Counted from the stretch's first letter, positions 24,361 to 33,529 are shown. The stretch: DNA of 41,113 bases from Flavobacteriales bacterium (GCA_002737105.1 NSHO01000002.1:1-41113); one strand, 5' to 3'. The notes: generated from the sequence alone by a model not told the origin. Made by a program: numbers and translations.

Positions 24361-26463
24361 CTATTTCAAACTTTGATACGCAATTAGGGCCACCACATAA
24401 GCAAAACCGGTCATGAAAACCAATTGAATAATAGGCCATTTCCAGGAGTTGGTTTCTTTTTTAACTATAGCAAGCGTGCTCAAACATTGCATCGCAAATG
24501 CATAAAATAAAAGTAATGAAATTCCGGTTGCAAAATTAAATATCTTATTGCCTTTAGCATCAATGTCTTCCGCCATTTTCATTTTTATTGTAGCTTCTTC
24601 TTCACTCTGATTTCCTACACTATATATGGTAGCAAGTGTTCCAACAAATACTTCTCTAGCGGCAAATGAGCTTACTACTGCAATTCCAATTTTCCAATCA
24701 TATCCTAAAGGTTTTATCGCAGGCTCAATGGTTTTTCCTATAATACCAATATAGGAATTTTCTAATTTGTAGGCAGAAACATTATTTTCAATTACGGATG
24801 AATTTATTTTTTTGCTGCCAGAAAACACTTGTTTTTCAACTATTTCTTTTGCGTTATCAAATTTTTCTCCAGGGCCATGTGATCCTAAAAACCATAGTAT
24901 TACAGATAATGCTAAAATTATTTTTCCTGCTCCAGTTACAAATGCTTTTGTTTTTTCTAGAACATTTAGGGCTACATTTTTAAATAGCGGGACTTTATAA
25001 CTCGGCATTTCGACAATAAAATATGATTTGCATTTTAATTTTAGCGCCTTATTTAGCAAATATGCCGATCCAACTGCTACTACAAAAGCCAATAAGTACA
25101 GTGCCATTAAGGTTAAACCCTGTAAACTGAAACCCAAAAATCGTTTTTCAGGAATTATTAATGAAATTAAGATAGCATATACAGGTAATCGAGCGGAACA
25201 AGTAATAAAAGGCGTAATTAAAATAGTTATTAATCGTTCTTTCCAGTTTTCAATATTTCGGGCGCTCATTATGGCTGGAATAGCACACGCCGTTCCAGAA
25301 ATTAAGGGTACAATACTTTTTCCTGACAATCCGAATTTTCGCATGATTTTATCCATTAAAAACACCACACGACTCATGTAACCGCTTTCTTCTAAAACTG
25401 AAATAAACAGAAATAAAAAGGCAATTTGTGGAATAAAAATGATAATACCTCCAATTCCAGGAATGATTCCGTCTGAAAGTAAATCCGTAAATTTCCCAGG
25501 AGGAAGACTATCTTTTGTTAAGGCACTAAACTTTGAAAATGTGGTATCAATAAAATCCATTGGAATGCTACTCCAATCGAAAATAGATTGAAAAATAAGT
25601 AACAATATGGCAAAGAAAATTAAATACCCAAACACTTTGTGTGTTAATATATTGTCCAATTTACTTTGAAAATCAGTTGCTTTGGATTTGTCAATTTTTT
25701 GGGTAATTTTCAATGTATCATTAATAAATTGATACCTTTTTATGGTTTCTTTTTGTTGTAATTTTTTTAAATCTGAGTGCGATCGCGTAAAATTATTTTC
25801 AATTGTGTTTCGTTCTAAATTTAAAAAGTTTACATCTTGTGTAATCACCAACCATAATTTATAAAGCAACTGATTTGGAAACGCTTTTTTAAGTCGATTA
25901 AAATATTCTTCATCAATAGAACTGGCATTTAAACAAGCTTCTGTAGAAAGATTTTTGTAATTTATAATCAATTCTTTTATATAATCAATTCCAATATTTT
26001 TTCTAGAACTTATTAAGGCAATTTTGGTTTTTAATTCGGTTTCTAATAACGGAATATTTAATTCAATTCCCTTTTGCTGCATTCTGTCACTCATATTAAT
26101 TATAAGTAACGTTGGAATTTCTAAGTCTTTTATTTGTGTAAAAAGTAATAAATTTCGTTTTAAATTTTCCACTTCCGTAACCACAACAGCCACATCTGGA
26201 AAATCTTCATCTTTTTTATTCAATAGCAGTTCAATTACTACATTTTCATCAATAGAATTGGCGTTTAAACTATACGTTCCTGGTAAATCTAAAATTTTGG
26301 CTCTTGTAATTTGGTTAAGTTTACAAATACCTATCTTTTTATCCACAGTAATTCCTGGATAATTTCCCACCTGTTGATTCAATCCTGTTAACTGATTAAA
26401 AACAGAAGTTTTCCCTACATTTGGATTTCCAATTAGCGCAACTTTTATAGTTTTAGAATTCAT
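24361..26463 (-). CDS. feoB: Ferrous iron transport protein B
   Basis: FeoB is the inner-membrane Fe(II) importer. The 700-residue protein has a cytosolic G domain (G1 GNPNVGKTS, residues 12-20; G3 DLPGTYSL, about 59-66; a degenerate G4 NMSDR instead of NKMD), a helical GDI-like linker (about 160-270), and a membrane part with about ten helices carrying the Gate motifs (GSGTACAIPAIMSARNIE-like region about 390-405 and a second gate near 600). It starts 1 base after feoA ends and is followed by the Cys-rich peptide. A degenerate copy of the palindromic operator lies at the operon promoter. Confidence 0.97.
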   Translation of the reverse strand: MNSKTIKVALIGNPNVGKTSVFNQLTGLNQQVGNYPGITVDKKIGICKLNQITRAKILDLPGTYSLNANSIDENVVIELLLNKKDEDFPDVAVVVTEVENLKRNLLLFTQIKDLEIPTLLIINMSDRMQQKGIELNIPLLETELKTKIALISSRKNIGIDYIKELIINYKNLSTEACLNASSIDEEYFNRLKKAFPNQLLYKLWLVITQDVNFLNLERNTIENNFTRSHSDLKKLQQKETIKRYQFINDTLKITQKIDKSKATDFQSKLDNILTHKVFGYLIFFAILLLIFQSIFDWSSIPMDFIDTTFSKFSALTKDSLPPGKFTDLLSDGIIPGIGGIIIFIPQIAFLFLFISVLEESGYMSRVVFLMDKIMRKFGLSGKSIVPLISGTACAIPAIMSARNIENWKERLITILITPFITCSARLPVYAILISLIIPEKRFLGFSLQGLTLMALYLLAFVVAVGSAYLLNKALKLKCKSYFIVEMPSYKVPLFKNVALNVLEKTKAFVTGAGKIILALSVILWFLGSHGPGEKFDNAKEIVEKQVFSGSKKINSSVIENNVSAYKLENSYIGIIGKTIEPAIKPLGYDWKIGIAVVSSFAAREVFVGTLATIYSVGNQSEEEATIKMKMAEDIDAKGNKIFNFATGISLLLFYAFAMQCLSTLAIVKKETNSWKWPIIQLVFMTGFAYVVALIAYQSLK

Positions 26464-26464
26464 T

Positions 26465-26704
26465 TTATTGTATTGATTCGGGTAGAATATAGATTTCTTG
26501 AGCTATTTTTTTTCTAATCGCCAATTTAGCATCGTTGATATTAAAAAACAAAGGATCGCCCATTGGCGCTACCTGAATTAATTGAATAGTATTACCAGGC
26601 AAACAACCCATTTCAATAAGTTTCAATGGAATTTCATCGATATTAATGTCCGAAATTTGAGCCATTTGTCCCTTTTTTAATAAACTAGCATTACTATTTT
26701 TCAC
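26465..26704 (-). CDS. feoA: Ferrous iron transport protein A
   Basis: FeoA is a small cytosolic SH3-like protein needed for FeoB-mediated iron uptake. The 79-residue protein has the typical order: a basic start, KGQMAQISDINIDEIPLKL (12-30), MGCLPGNTIQLIQVAPMGDP (32-51) and a last strand KLAIRKKIAQEIYIL. The length is normal. First gene of feoA-feoB-Cys-rich peptide on the minus strand; it is divergent from a phosphoesterase gene. Confidence 0.95.
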   Translation of the reverse strand: MKNSNASLLKKGQMAQISDINIDEIPLKLIEMGCLPGNTIQLIQVAPMGDPLFFNINDAKLAIRKKIAQEIYILPESIQ

Positions 26705-26711
26705 AAACTTA

Positions 26712-26738
26712 TTTAGATTGAATTAAAATACAAAGGTA
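26712..26738 (-). promoter_or_regulatory. feoA promoter with degenerate operator
   Basis: On the minus strand a -7 box TACCTTTG (26738-26731) precedes TTTAATTCAATCTAAA (26727-26712) over the predicted transcript start. The latter shares 6 of 6 bases in one half-site (TCTAAA) and 4 of 6 in the other with the core TTTAGA-N4-TCTAAA of the palindrome at 22623-22650, with the same spacing. Confidence 0.5.
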
Positions 26739-26828
26739 ACTATTTCCGAAAACAAAAACCTAACAAATGTCATGTTTTACAGGCAAATTATTATTCGTAT
26801 ATTCGTGAACCTATTTTAAAAGAAATAA

Positions 26829-27566
26829 ATGAGCAGAACACTAGTTATTGGCGATATACATGGCGGATTAAAAGCGTTAATTCAAGTATTACAAAAAGCA
26901 GCAATTCAACCCAATGACATCTTAGTTTTTTTGGGAGATTATGTGGATGGTTGGAGCGAATCGCCTGCAGTTTTAGATTTTTTAATTGCTTTATCGGAAC
27001 AGCAAAATTGTATTTTCATAAAAGGGAACCATGATGAACTGCTTTTGGATTGGTTGGAAAACAGACATGAAAATATAAACGAAAAAGTCTGGTTTAAACA
27101 CGGAGGAAAAGCAACTGTTGATGCCTACATAACTATTTCTGATGACACAAAACAGCAACATATTTCCTTTTTAAAATCATTACAAAATTATTATTTAGAT
27201 GCCGAAAACAGATTGTTTATTCATGCCGGATTTACAAACATGAATGGCGTTTTACAGGAATTTTTTCCTAAATTATTCTATTGGGACAGAACGCTTTGGG
27301 AACTGGCTTTGTGTTTAGATGAAAACATGGATAAAAATTCTCCATTATATCCAAAAAGATTAAAAATTTATTCTGAAATATTCATTGGACATACACCTGT
27401 TTCTAAAACTAAAATAGTGGTGCCACTTTGTAAAAACTCCGTTTGGAATTTAGATACTGGAGCTGGTTTTTCGGGAGTGTTAACTATCATGGATATAACG
27501 ACTAAAGCGTTTTGGCAAAGTGATGGATTGCCCGAGCTATACCCGAATGAAACAGGAAGAAATTAA
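26829..27566 (+). CDS. Metallophosphoesterase, PPP serine/threonine phosphatase-like
   Basis: This 245-residue cytosolic protein has the full PPP metal set: GDIHGG (residues 8-13), GDYVDGW (36-42), GNHDE (66-70), an FIHAGF strand (about 135-140) and GHTPVSKTK near residue 188. Size and the GHTP tail fit bacterial PrpA/PrpB-like or ApaH-like phosphoesterases; protein phosphatase or Ap4A hydrolase activity cannot be told apart here. It is divergent from feoA and followed after 52 bases by the split PhnA-like gene. Confidence 0.92.
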   Translation: MSRTLVIGDIHGGLKALIQVLQKAAIQPNDILVFLGDYVDGWSESPAVLDFLIALSEQQNCIFIKGNHDELLLDWLENRHENINEKVWFKHGGKATVDAYITISDDTKQQHISFLKSLQNYYLDAENRLFIHAGFTNMNGVLQEFFPKLFYWDRTLWELALCLDENMDKNSPLYPKRLKIYSEIFIGHTPVSKTKIVVPLCKNSVWNLDTGAGFSGVLTIMDITTKAFWQSDGLPELYPNETGRN

Positions 27567-27618
27567 TACTTATATTTACCCAAAATTAAGAAAAATAACA
27601 GCCATAAAAACAGAAATA

Positions 27619-27795
27619 ATGAGTGTAATTGAAAGAAAATTAAAAGATAGAAGCGAATCAAAATGTGAAATAAGTGGCGCTGAATTGGATTTAGTGGTGT
27701 ATACTTTACCACCTTTTACAGAAGAAAGTTTAGCTTATTCGGTTTTAATAACTAAGCATTTAAAAGATCAAGTAGAAAAAACCCAGATACTATGA
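27619..27795 (+). CDS. PhnA-like protein, N-terminal fragment (frameshifted)
   Basis: These 58 codons (MSVIERKLKDRSESKCEI and on, ending EKTQIL) match the N-terminal zinc-ribbon section of PhnA/YjdM-like proteins in sequence order and length, but only one of the four expected Cys remains (in SKCEISG). The reading frame closes at a TGA that overlaps the ATG of the next frame (ATGA, 27792-27795). One extra A in the A6 run at 27776-27781 would give VEKNPDTMNPNDW and join the two parts into one 190-residue protein, the usual size. In-frame codons reach back to 27520, inside the phosphatase gene, but homology starts at 27619. Confidence 0.65.
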   Translation: MSVIERKLKDRSESKCEISGAELDLVVYTLPPFTEESLAYSVLITKHLKDQVEKTQIL

Positions 27796-28190
27796 ATCCA
27801 AATGATTGGAGAAGTTTGTCTGATAGCATGTGGAACGAAAATTTACCAGTTCAAATTTTATCTTGGCGCATGTTAGCACGTTTAAAAAATATCGATACTT
27901 TAGAAATGATGTATTTAGACGATGAAGCATTAGAATGGGCAAAAGCAACAGGCGAAGGCGAAGACGAAAATAAAATTGTTCATAAAGACAGCAACGGCGC
28001 CATTTTAAAAGATGGCGATTCAGTAGTTTTAATTAAAGATTTAGATGTTAAAGGTGCCACTTTTACTGCAAAACGAGGTGCAGCGGTACACAATATAAAA
28101 GTGGTTTGGGACGATGCTAATTTGATTGAAGGCAGAGTAGAAAACCAACATATTTATATTTTAACGCAGTATGTGAAGAAAACGAAGTAA
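27792..28190 (+). CDS. PhnA domain protein (YjdM-like), C-terminal part
   Basis: This 132-residue frame carries the diagnostic PhnA domain: DWRSLSDSMWNENLPVQI (residues 5-22), LEWAKATGEGEDENK (about 48-62), then the SH3-like VHKDSNGAILKDGDSVVLIKDLDVKG segment (read as positions 64-89) with TAKRGAAVHNIKV and IEGRVENQHIYILTQYVKK at the end. PhnA in E. coli (YjdM) has been linked to phosphonoacetate hydrolysis only through naming confusion; the true role is unknown. The ATG overlaps the TGA of the N-terminal fragment, so it could be translated by coupling, or the pair is one gene with an indel. Confidence 0.85.
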   Translation: MNPNDWRSLSDSMWNENLPVQILSWRMLARLKNIDTLEMMYLDDEALEWAKATGEGEDENKIVHKDSNGAILKDGDSVVLIKDLDVKGATFTAKRGAAVHNIKVVWDDANLIEGRVENQHIYILTQYVKKTK

Positions 28191-28233
28191 TTAGCCAATT
28201 TGAAAATTCGTGAACGTGTCAATAATAATATAA

Positions 28234-28272
28234 AACCCTGCAAACAATTTATATGTAGGGTTATAATTTTTT
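28234..28272 (+). terminator. Terminator after the PhnA-like gene
   Basis: AACCCTGCA (28234-28242) pairs with TGTAGGGTT (28254-28262), with one G-U pair in RNA, and a T tract follows at 28267-28272. It lies 43 bases after the stop. The rest of the 165-base gap up to 28356 shows no gene. Confidence 0.75.
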
Positions 28273-28355
28273 AAATATTTTTTCGTACATTTCACAAAAA
28301 TTTTAAACCTTTTCGTGATTTAATAGTCTAATAATAAACGTGATAAGTATAGGAT

Positions 28356-30164
28356 ATGGAAAAAAAATATTCGAGAAGAAATCTTTTTAAAAAAGTGTTC
28401 CTTCGAAGAGAAGAAAGTCAAGATCCTCTTTTTGAAAAATATAAAAGAAAAAATTACGGCTTAAGAAGGTACCAATCTATTGAAGCAAATGCTGAAACCA
28501 ATAGAATAGGAAACATTACTAGTGGTCTATCGCCATATTCTGGAGCTTGGAATACGGCTTCGGTTTTACATTTATTACGAAGAACACAATTTGGTTTTAA
28601 ATTTTCAGATGTTAACACACTTCAACAATCGGGTTTGAATACTAGCGTCAATTCGCTTTTAACTGTACCAAATACACAACCAAATCCGCCTGTTAATTAT
28701 TATCAAAATGTTTTTGCTGATGAGGGAAATATTCCTTACGGTAGCGATTGGACCCAACACGCTTTTAACTTGACCTCTATAGGAAACACAACAAATATAT
28801 ATCGAGTAAATAGCGCTACTTCATGGAATTTGGGTTTGGCATTAAACCAATCTTTAAACATTAGAGAAAAAATGACTTGGTTTTGGTACCATTTCATACC
28901 TGTTGATTTCAATGTGGTAAGAAATTCTCAAAATACCTATTGTAATACAAATTCTGCAAGAATTTCACACGAATACGTTCAAAATTTTAGAGCTAATGGT
29001 TTAGGCAATTTTAAAACTTTAATCAGAAATGTGGCCACACAACCAGCCATGATGTATTATCTGAATAATCAAGCCAATACGAGTAGTGCGCCTGACGAAA
29101 ATTTTGCCCGAGAAATAATGGAGCTTTTTACGCTTGGAAAAGATCCTTTGAGTCAATTTACAGAAGCCGATGTGGTGTCAGCAGCAAAAATTCTTACAGG
29201 TTGGCGCGTTCAAAATTTAAATGCACATCCTACAACTACTAGTTTTGTTGCTACACAACACAATAACAGCACCAAACAATTTTCCGCCTTTTTTAATAAT
29301 ACTACAATTGTAAGTAATGGTAGTGCAGAATTAGATGCATTTATTGATATGATTTTTTCTAAATCGCAAGTTGTTTCCGAATATATTTGCAGACGATTGT
29401 ACCGTTATTTTGTTTATTATGATATTGATGCCAATATAGAAGCGAATGTTATTGTGCCTTTAGCGCAACATTTTGTTGCCAATAATTGGGAAATAGCACC
29501 AGTTTTAGATAAATTATTTAAAAGTCAGCATTTTTATGATATGGCAAATTATGGGGTGTTTATTAAGTCGCCATTTGATATAGTTATTGGATCGCTTCGT
29601 ACATTTAATATCAAATATAACGTAACTGACCAAACAAATCATAATGCGCAATATTCTGTTTGGGGTGCCATTAACTCACGTTATTTGTTGACTATAGATC
29701 AAGTAATGGGAGCGGTTCCTAACGTTGCCGGTTGGCCAGCTTATTATCAAAATCCAAATTTTCATGAATATTGGATCAATTCTAATACGGTGCAAAAAAG
29801 AGCTGCTTTTATAGATGCTATATTTAATGGTTTCAACTTAACATATAACGGATTAACAACCAGAATTGAAGTTGATGTAATTGCATGGGTTTCGCAATTT
29901 GCACCAGGATTAATTTCAGATCCAGACTTATTAGTAAACGAATGTGTAAAATATTTATTACCAATTGATTTAAGTACTACTGTAAAAAACAATTTGAAAG
30001 TACAGAATCTATTATCAAATCAAGTAGAAAATTATTACTGGTCTGGTGCATGGAGCAATTATGTTAGCAATCCAACAAATGCAGGTTATACCAGTATCGT
30101 AAAAACAAGATTAAAAAGTTTGCTACTCACCATTACTCAATTGTCAGAATACCAACTAATGTAA
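28356..30164 (+). CDS. DUF1800 domain-containing protein
   Basis: This 602-residue protein matches the DUF1800 family: HLLRRTQFGFKFSDV (about 71-85), REKMTWFWYHFIPV (about 170-183), a NFAREIMELFTLG segment (about 249-261) and QVVSEYICRRLYRYFVY (about 335-351). Function is unknown. DUF1800 genes nearly always precede DUF1501 genes, as here. The N-terminus carries a twin-Arg sequence (SRRNLFKKV, residues 6-14) but no hydrophobic stretch follows, so it is not an evident Tat signal. No T9SS domain is present. Operon with the next gene, 101 bases downstream. Confidence 0.93.
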   Translation: MEKKYSRRNLFKKVFLRREESQDPLFEKYKRKNYGLRRYQSIEANAETNRIGNITSGLSPYSGAWNTASVLHLLRRTQFGFKFSDVNTLQQSGLNTSVNSLLTVPNTQPNPPVNYYQNVFADEGNIPYGSDWTQHAFNLTSIGNTTNIYRVNSATSWNLGLALNQSLNIREKMTWFWYHFIPVDFNVVRNSQNTYCNTNSARISHEYVQNFRANGLGNFKTLIRNVATQPAMMYYLNNQANTSSAPDENFAREIMELFTLGKDPLSQFTEADVVSAAKILTGWRVQNLNAHPTTTSFVATQHNNSTKQFSAFFNNTTIVSNGSAELDAFIDMIFSKSQVVSEYICRRLYRYFVYYDIDANIEANVIVPLAQHFVANNWEIAPVLDKLFKSQHFYDMANYGVFIKSPFDIVIGSLRTFNIKYNVTDQTNHNAQYSVWGAINSRYLLTIDQVMGAVPNVAGWPAYYQNPNFHEYWINSNTVQKRAAFIDAIFNGFNLTYNGLTTRIEVDVIAWVSQFAPGLISDPDLLVNECVKYLLPIDLSTTVKNNLKVQNLLSNQVENYYWSGAWSNYVSNPTNAGYTSIVKTRLKSLLLTITQLSEYQLM

Positions 30165-30265
30165 TTGTTATGAAATCGCCACTAACAAAAATTTTGCGAA
30201 AGCTAACACCATTTAATAAAAAGGCGATACCATATATGACAACTAATAAATAAAATTTTACATAT

Positions 30266-31879
30266 ATGAAAAGAAGAAATTTTATAAAAACGACAGCTTT
30301 AGCCACAACACCACTTTTATTTAATGGTATTCCTGTTATGGCATCATCGGAAGTTGACAGTGTAACGCTAGAAAAAATGGCGCTTTCTGCCATAAACTGC
30401 GGTAAAATATTAGTTATTATTCAGCAAAATGGTGGTAATGATGGGCTAAATACGGTTTTTCCATTGGACAAATGGAGTAATTTATTTAATGCCCGTTCTA
30501 ATATATTAATGGCTGAAAGTAGTGTGTTAACATTAAACAATAACGCTACAACTGGGCTACATCCAGCGATGTCAGATATGAAAAATCTGTACAATAATGG
30601 TAAAATGATGATTGTACAAGGCGTGTCTTATCCCAATCCAAATTACAGTCATTTCAGAGCAACAGATATTTGGTTTACGGCGTCTGGAAGCAATCAAAAT
30701 TTAGATAGCGGTTGGCTTGGTAGAGCACTAGATGTCAAATATCCAAATTACCCAATGGATTATCCTTCACCGGAAATGCCACATCCTTTAGCCATACAAA
30801 TTGGTTCAACGTTGCCTTTTTCATTACAAGGACCAAATATGAATATGGGATACAGTGCGCCAGATCCAAATGCACTACTTAATGTAATTAACGGAATAAC
30901 AGACCCTTCGCCAAATTCTGATTATGGTCACGAACTTACTTTTCTTAGATTAATGAAAGACCAAAGTAATGTGTATAGAAATGTGATTCAAACCGCTTAT
31001 AATTTTCCGTTAAACTCAGGAGTTACCTATCCAACAAGTAACAAATTGGCCGACCAGTTAAAAATTGTTGCCAAACTTATTAATGGAGGATTACAAACAC
31101 CAGTTTATATTGTCAATCACCCTAATACCCATGACACACACGAAAATCAGGTAGATACTAATGATAAAACGCAAGGTTCTCAAGCCATAAATTTAACCTT
31201 ATTGTCTCAAGCTATCGGCGCGTTTCAACAAGAAATTACCTATATGGGTAAAGATAATGATGTTACCGGAATGACTTTTAGTGAATTTGGTAGAAGAATT
31301 AAAAGTAATGCAAGTAAAGGTACAGACCACGGTTCGGCAGCGCCAGTTATTTTCTTTGGTGGCGCACTAAACACTAGCCCTAATGAAGTGGCAAATACAA
31401 CACACCCAATTCCTGGAATGATAGGGACTTCACCTGTTTTACCAACAAATGCTGCTGTAAATGATCAAATTCCCATGCAGTTTGATTACAGACAAATTTA
31501 TACAACAGTTATGCAAGATTGGTTGTGTATGTCTGAAAGTGAAGCCGCTGAGGTTTTAGGAGGCAATTATGTAAAATTACCCATATTTGACAAAACATTA
31601 AGTGATAGTATCAATTTTGAAGATGAAAATAACCAAGGTGTACTTTTATATCCAAACCCATCTACAGATGGAATTTTAAAGGTTTTGTTTTCAGATACCG
31701 TAAATACTAACGTACAATTTACAGTGTTTTCAATTAATGGAAGTTTAATTAACAATACTGTAGAATTTATTCCAGAAAATAATAGCACCTTATATTATCA
31801 AAATTTATCTTCGGGAATGTACTTATTATCCATTGAATGGAACAGAAAAAAAGTATATAAAAAATTCATTATTGAATAA
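30266..31879 (+). CDS. DUF1501 protein with Tat-like signal and T9SS sorting domain
   Basis: This 537-residue protein begins with a twin-arginine type signal (MKRRNFIKTTALATTPLLF), followed by the DUF1501 domain (about 40-430), a member of the alkaline-phosphatase-like superfamily: QQNGGNDGLNTVFP (about 51-64), SEFGRRIKSNASKGTDHGSAAP (about 339-359, given here as positions with HG as the metal-ligand region). The last 80 residues are a T9SS type A sorting domain (LLYPNPSTDGILKV, FTVFSINGSLI, NLSSGMYLLSIEW, YKKFIIE). The product should reach the cell surface. Function of DUF1501 is unknown. It converges on the ALDH gene with a 12-base gap. Confidence 0.93.
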   Translation: MKRRNFIKTTALATTPLLFNGIPVMASSEVDSVTLEKMALSAINCGKILVIIQQNGGNDGLNTVFPLDKWSNLFNARSNILMAESSVLTLNNNATTGLHPAMSDMKNLYNNGKMMIVQGVSYPNPNYSHFRATDIWFTASGSNQNLDSGWLGRALDVKYPNYPMDYPSPEMPHPLAIQIGSTLPFSLQGPNMNMGYSAPDPNALLNVINGITDPSPNSDYGHELTFLRLMKDQSNVYRNVIQTAYNFPLNSGVTYPTSNKLADQLKIVAKLINGGLQTPVYIVNHPNTHDTHENQVDTNDKTQGSQAINLTLLSQAIGAFQQEITYMGKDNDVTGMTFSEFGRRIKSNASKGTDHGSAAPVIFFGGALNTSPNEVANTTHPIPGMIGTSPVLPTNAAVNDQIPMQFDYRQIYTTVMQDWLCMSESEAAEVLGGNYVKLPIFDKTLSDSINFEDENNQGVLLYPNPSTDGILKVLFSDTVNTNVQFTVFSINGSLINNTVEFIPENNSTLYYQNLSSGMYLLSIEWNRKKVYKKFIIE

Positions 31880-31891
31880 TTAGGATTTATT

Positions 31892-33445
31892 CTACAAATC
31901 AAATTTAATCCCTTGCGCTAAAGGCAATTGATCCGAATAGTTTACGGTGTTGGTTTGTCTTCTCATGTATACTTTCCAAGCATCTGAACCAGATTCTCTT
32001 CCGCCACCCGTTTCTTTTTCGCCACCAAAAGCACCACCAATTTCTGCACCAGAAGTTCCGATGTTTACATTTGCAATTCCACAGTCGGAACCAGCGAAAG
32101 ATAAAAATTTCTCTGCTTCTTTCATGCTATTTGTCATAATGGCTGAAGATAATCCTTGTGCCACGCCATTTTGTTTTTCAATAGCGTTTTCTACTTCGCC
32201 TTCATATTTCATAAGGTATAAAATAGGAGCAAACGTTTCGTGTTGTACAATTTCAAAATGATTTTCAGCTTCAATGATAGCCGGTTTCACATAGCATCCA
32301 GATTCGTATCCTTCACCTGATAAAACACCACCAGCTACTAATACTTTTCCGCCTTCAGCTTTTGCTTTTTCAATTGCTGCTAAATACGTGTTTACCGCAT
32401 TTGTATCAATAAGCGGTCCTATATGATTTTTTTGATCTAACGGATTTCCAATGGTTAATTGCCCGTAAGCGCCCACAATGGCATCTCTTACTTTATAGTA
32501 AACACTTTCGTGAATGATTAATCGTCTTGTAGAAGTACATCTTTGTCCGGCAGTTCCAACCGCTCCAAAAACCGCTCCAGGAACAACTACTTTTAAATCG
32601 GCAGTTGGCGTGATAATAATGGCATTGTTTCCACCTAATTCCAGTAAGGATTTTCCGAAACGTTGCGCAACAGTAGTACCAACAATTCTTCCCATTCTGG
32701 TAGAACCCGTAGCAGAAATTAATGGAATTCTTACGTCTGTTGTCATCATTTCACCTACTTTGTAATCGCCGTTAATGATACAAGAAATTCCTTCTGGTAA
32801 CTGATTTGCTTTTAAAATATCAGCAATAATATTCTGACAAGCGATAGAACATAAAGGTGCTTTTTCCGAAGCTTTCCATACACAAACGTCACCGCAAATC
32901 CAAGCCAATGCCGTATTCCAAGCCCAAACCGCTACTGGAAAGTTGAAAGCAGAAATAATTCCTACTACTCCAATAGAATGCCATTGTTCTCTCATTACAT
33001 GCCCAGGGCGCTCAGACGGAATGGTTTGTCCGTTCAATTGACGAGATAAACCTACTGCGAAATCGCAAATGTCAATCATTTCTTGTACTTCACCATACCC
33101 TTCTTGTAAGGATTTCCCCATTTCATAGGAAACTAATTTTCCAAGAGGCTCTTTTAATTCTCTTAATTTATTTCCAAATTGTCTAACAATTTCACCACGT
33201 TGCGGTGCTGGCATAGCACGAAACGATTTGAAAGCGGCTGTAGCACTTTGCATTACTTTTTCGTAATCTGCAGCCGTAGTTGTTTTAACTTTTCCAATTA
33301 ATTGACCATCAACTGGCGAATAACTTTCAATAATTTCTCCAGATGAAAAACTGTTTGAACCTGTTGAAGTTCCGTCATTAATTTCTTTTATTCCAAGTGC
33401 TTTTAATGCTTCAGGCATTCCAAATTGTGAGGCTATTGTTGACAT
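31892..33445 (-). CDS. amaB: Aldehyde dehydrogenase, ALDH7 (AmaB-like) type
   Basis: ALDH7 enzymes oxidise alpha-aminoadipate semialdehyde (piperideine-6-carboxylate) in lysine breakdown; related enzymes take other semialdehydes. The 517-residue protein has the cofactor motif FNFPVAVWAWN (about 158-168), ELGGNNAI with the general-base Glu (about 271-278), the catalytic Cys in GTAGQRCTSTRRL (about 300-312) and the C-terminal GGEKETGGGRESGSDAWK region. The -GQRCTSTRR- form is typical of ALDH7. The 3-hydroxyanthranilate dioxygenase gene lies 84 bases upstream on this strand, so a role in tryptophan/kynurenine breakdown is the alternative. A TACATTTG -7 box is at 33487-33480. Confidence 0.9.
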   Translation of the reverse strand: MSTIASQFGMPEALKALGIKEINDGTSTGSNSFSSGEIIESYSPVDGQLIGKVKTTTAADYEKVMQSATAAFKSFRAMPAPQRGEIVRQFGNKLRELKEPLGKLVSYEMGKSLQEGYGEVQEMIDICDFAVGLSRQLNGQTIPSERPGHVMREQWHSIGVVGIISAFNFPVAVWAWNTALAWICGDVCVWKASEKAPLCSIACQNIIADILKANQLPEGISCIINGDYKVGEMMTTDVRIPLISATGSTRMGRIVGTTVAQRFGKSLLELGGNNAIIITPTADLKVVVPGAVFGAVGTAGQRCTSTRRLIIHESVYYKVRDAIVGAYGQLTIGNPLDQKNHIGPLIDTNAVNTYLAAIEKAKAEGGKVLVAGGVLSGEGYESGCYVKPAIIEAENHFEIVQHETFAPILYLMKYEGEVENAIEKQNGVAQGLSSAIMTNSMKEAEKFLSFAGSDCGIANVNIGTSGAEIGGAFGGEKETGGGRESGSDAWKVYMRRQTNTVNYSDQLPLAQGIKFDL

Positions 33446-33479
33446 TTTTAACTTTTTTAAGGGATTTTGTTATTTTTTA

Positions 33480-33487
33480 CAAATGTA
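33480..33487 (-). promoter_or_regulatory. -7 promoter element for the ALDH gene
   Basis: TACATTTG on the minus strand, 34 bases before the ATG at 33445. It suggests that the ALDH gene can be transcribed apart from the dioxygenase gene. No clear -33 box. Confidence 0.45.
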
Positions 33488-33529
33488 ATTAATTGATTTT
33501 AACTTTTAGAATATAGAATAAAGAACTAT

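Noticed and set aside
27775..27795. Programmed -1 ribosomal frameshift joining the two PhnA parts
   Set aside because: The frame reads GTA GAA AAA ACC, which is not the canonical X-XXY-YYZ heptamer, and no stable downstream structure is visible. An indel in the A run is simpler; kept only as one option in the finding.
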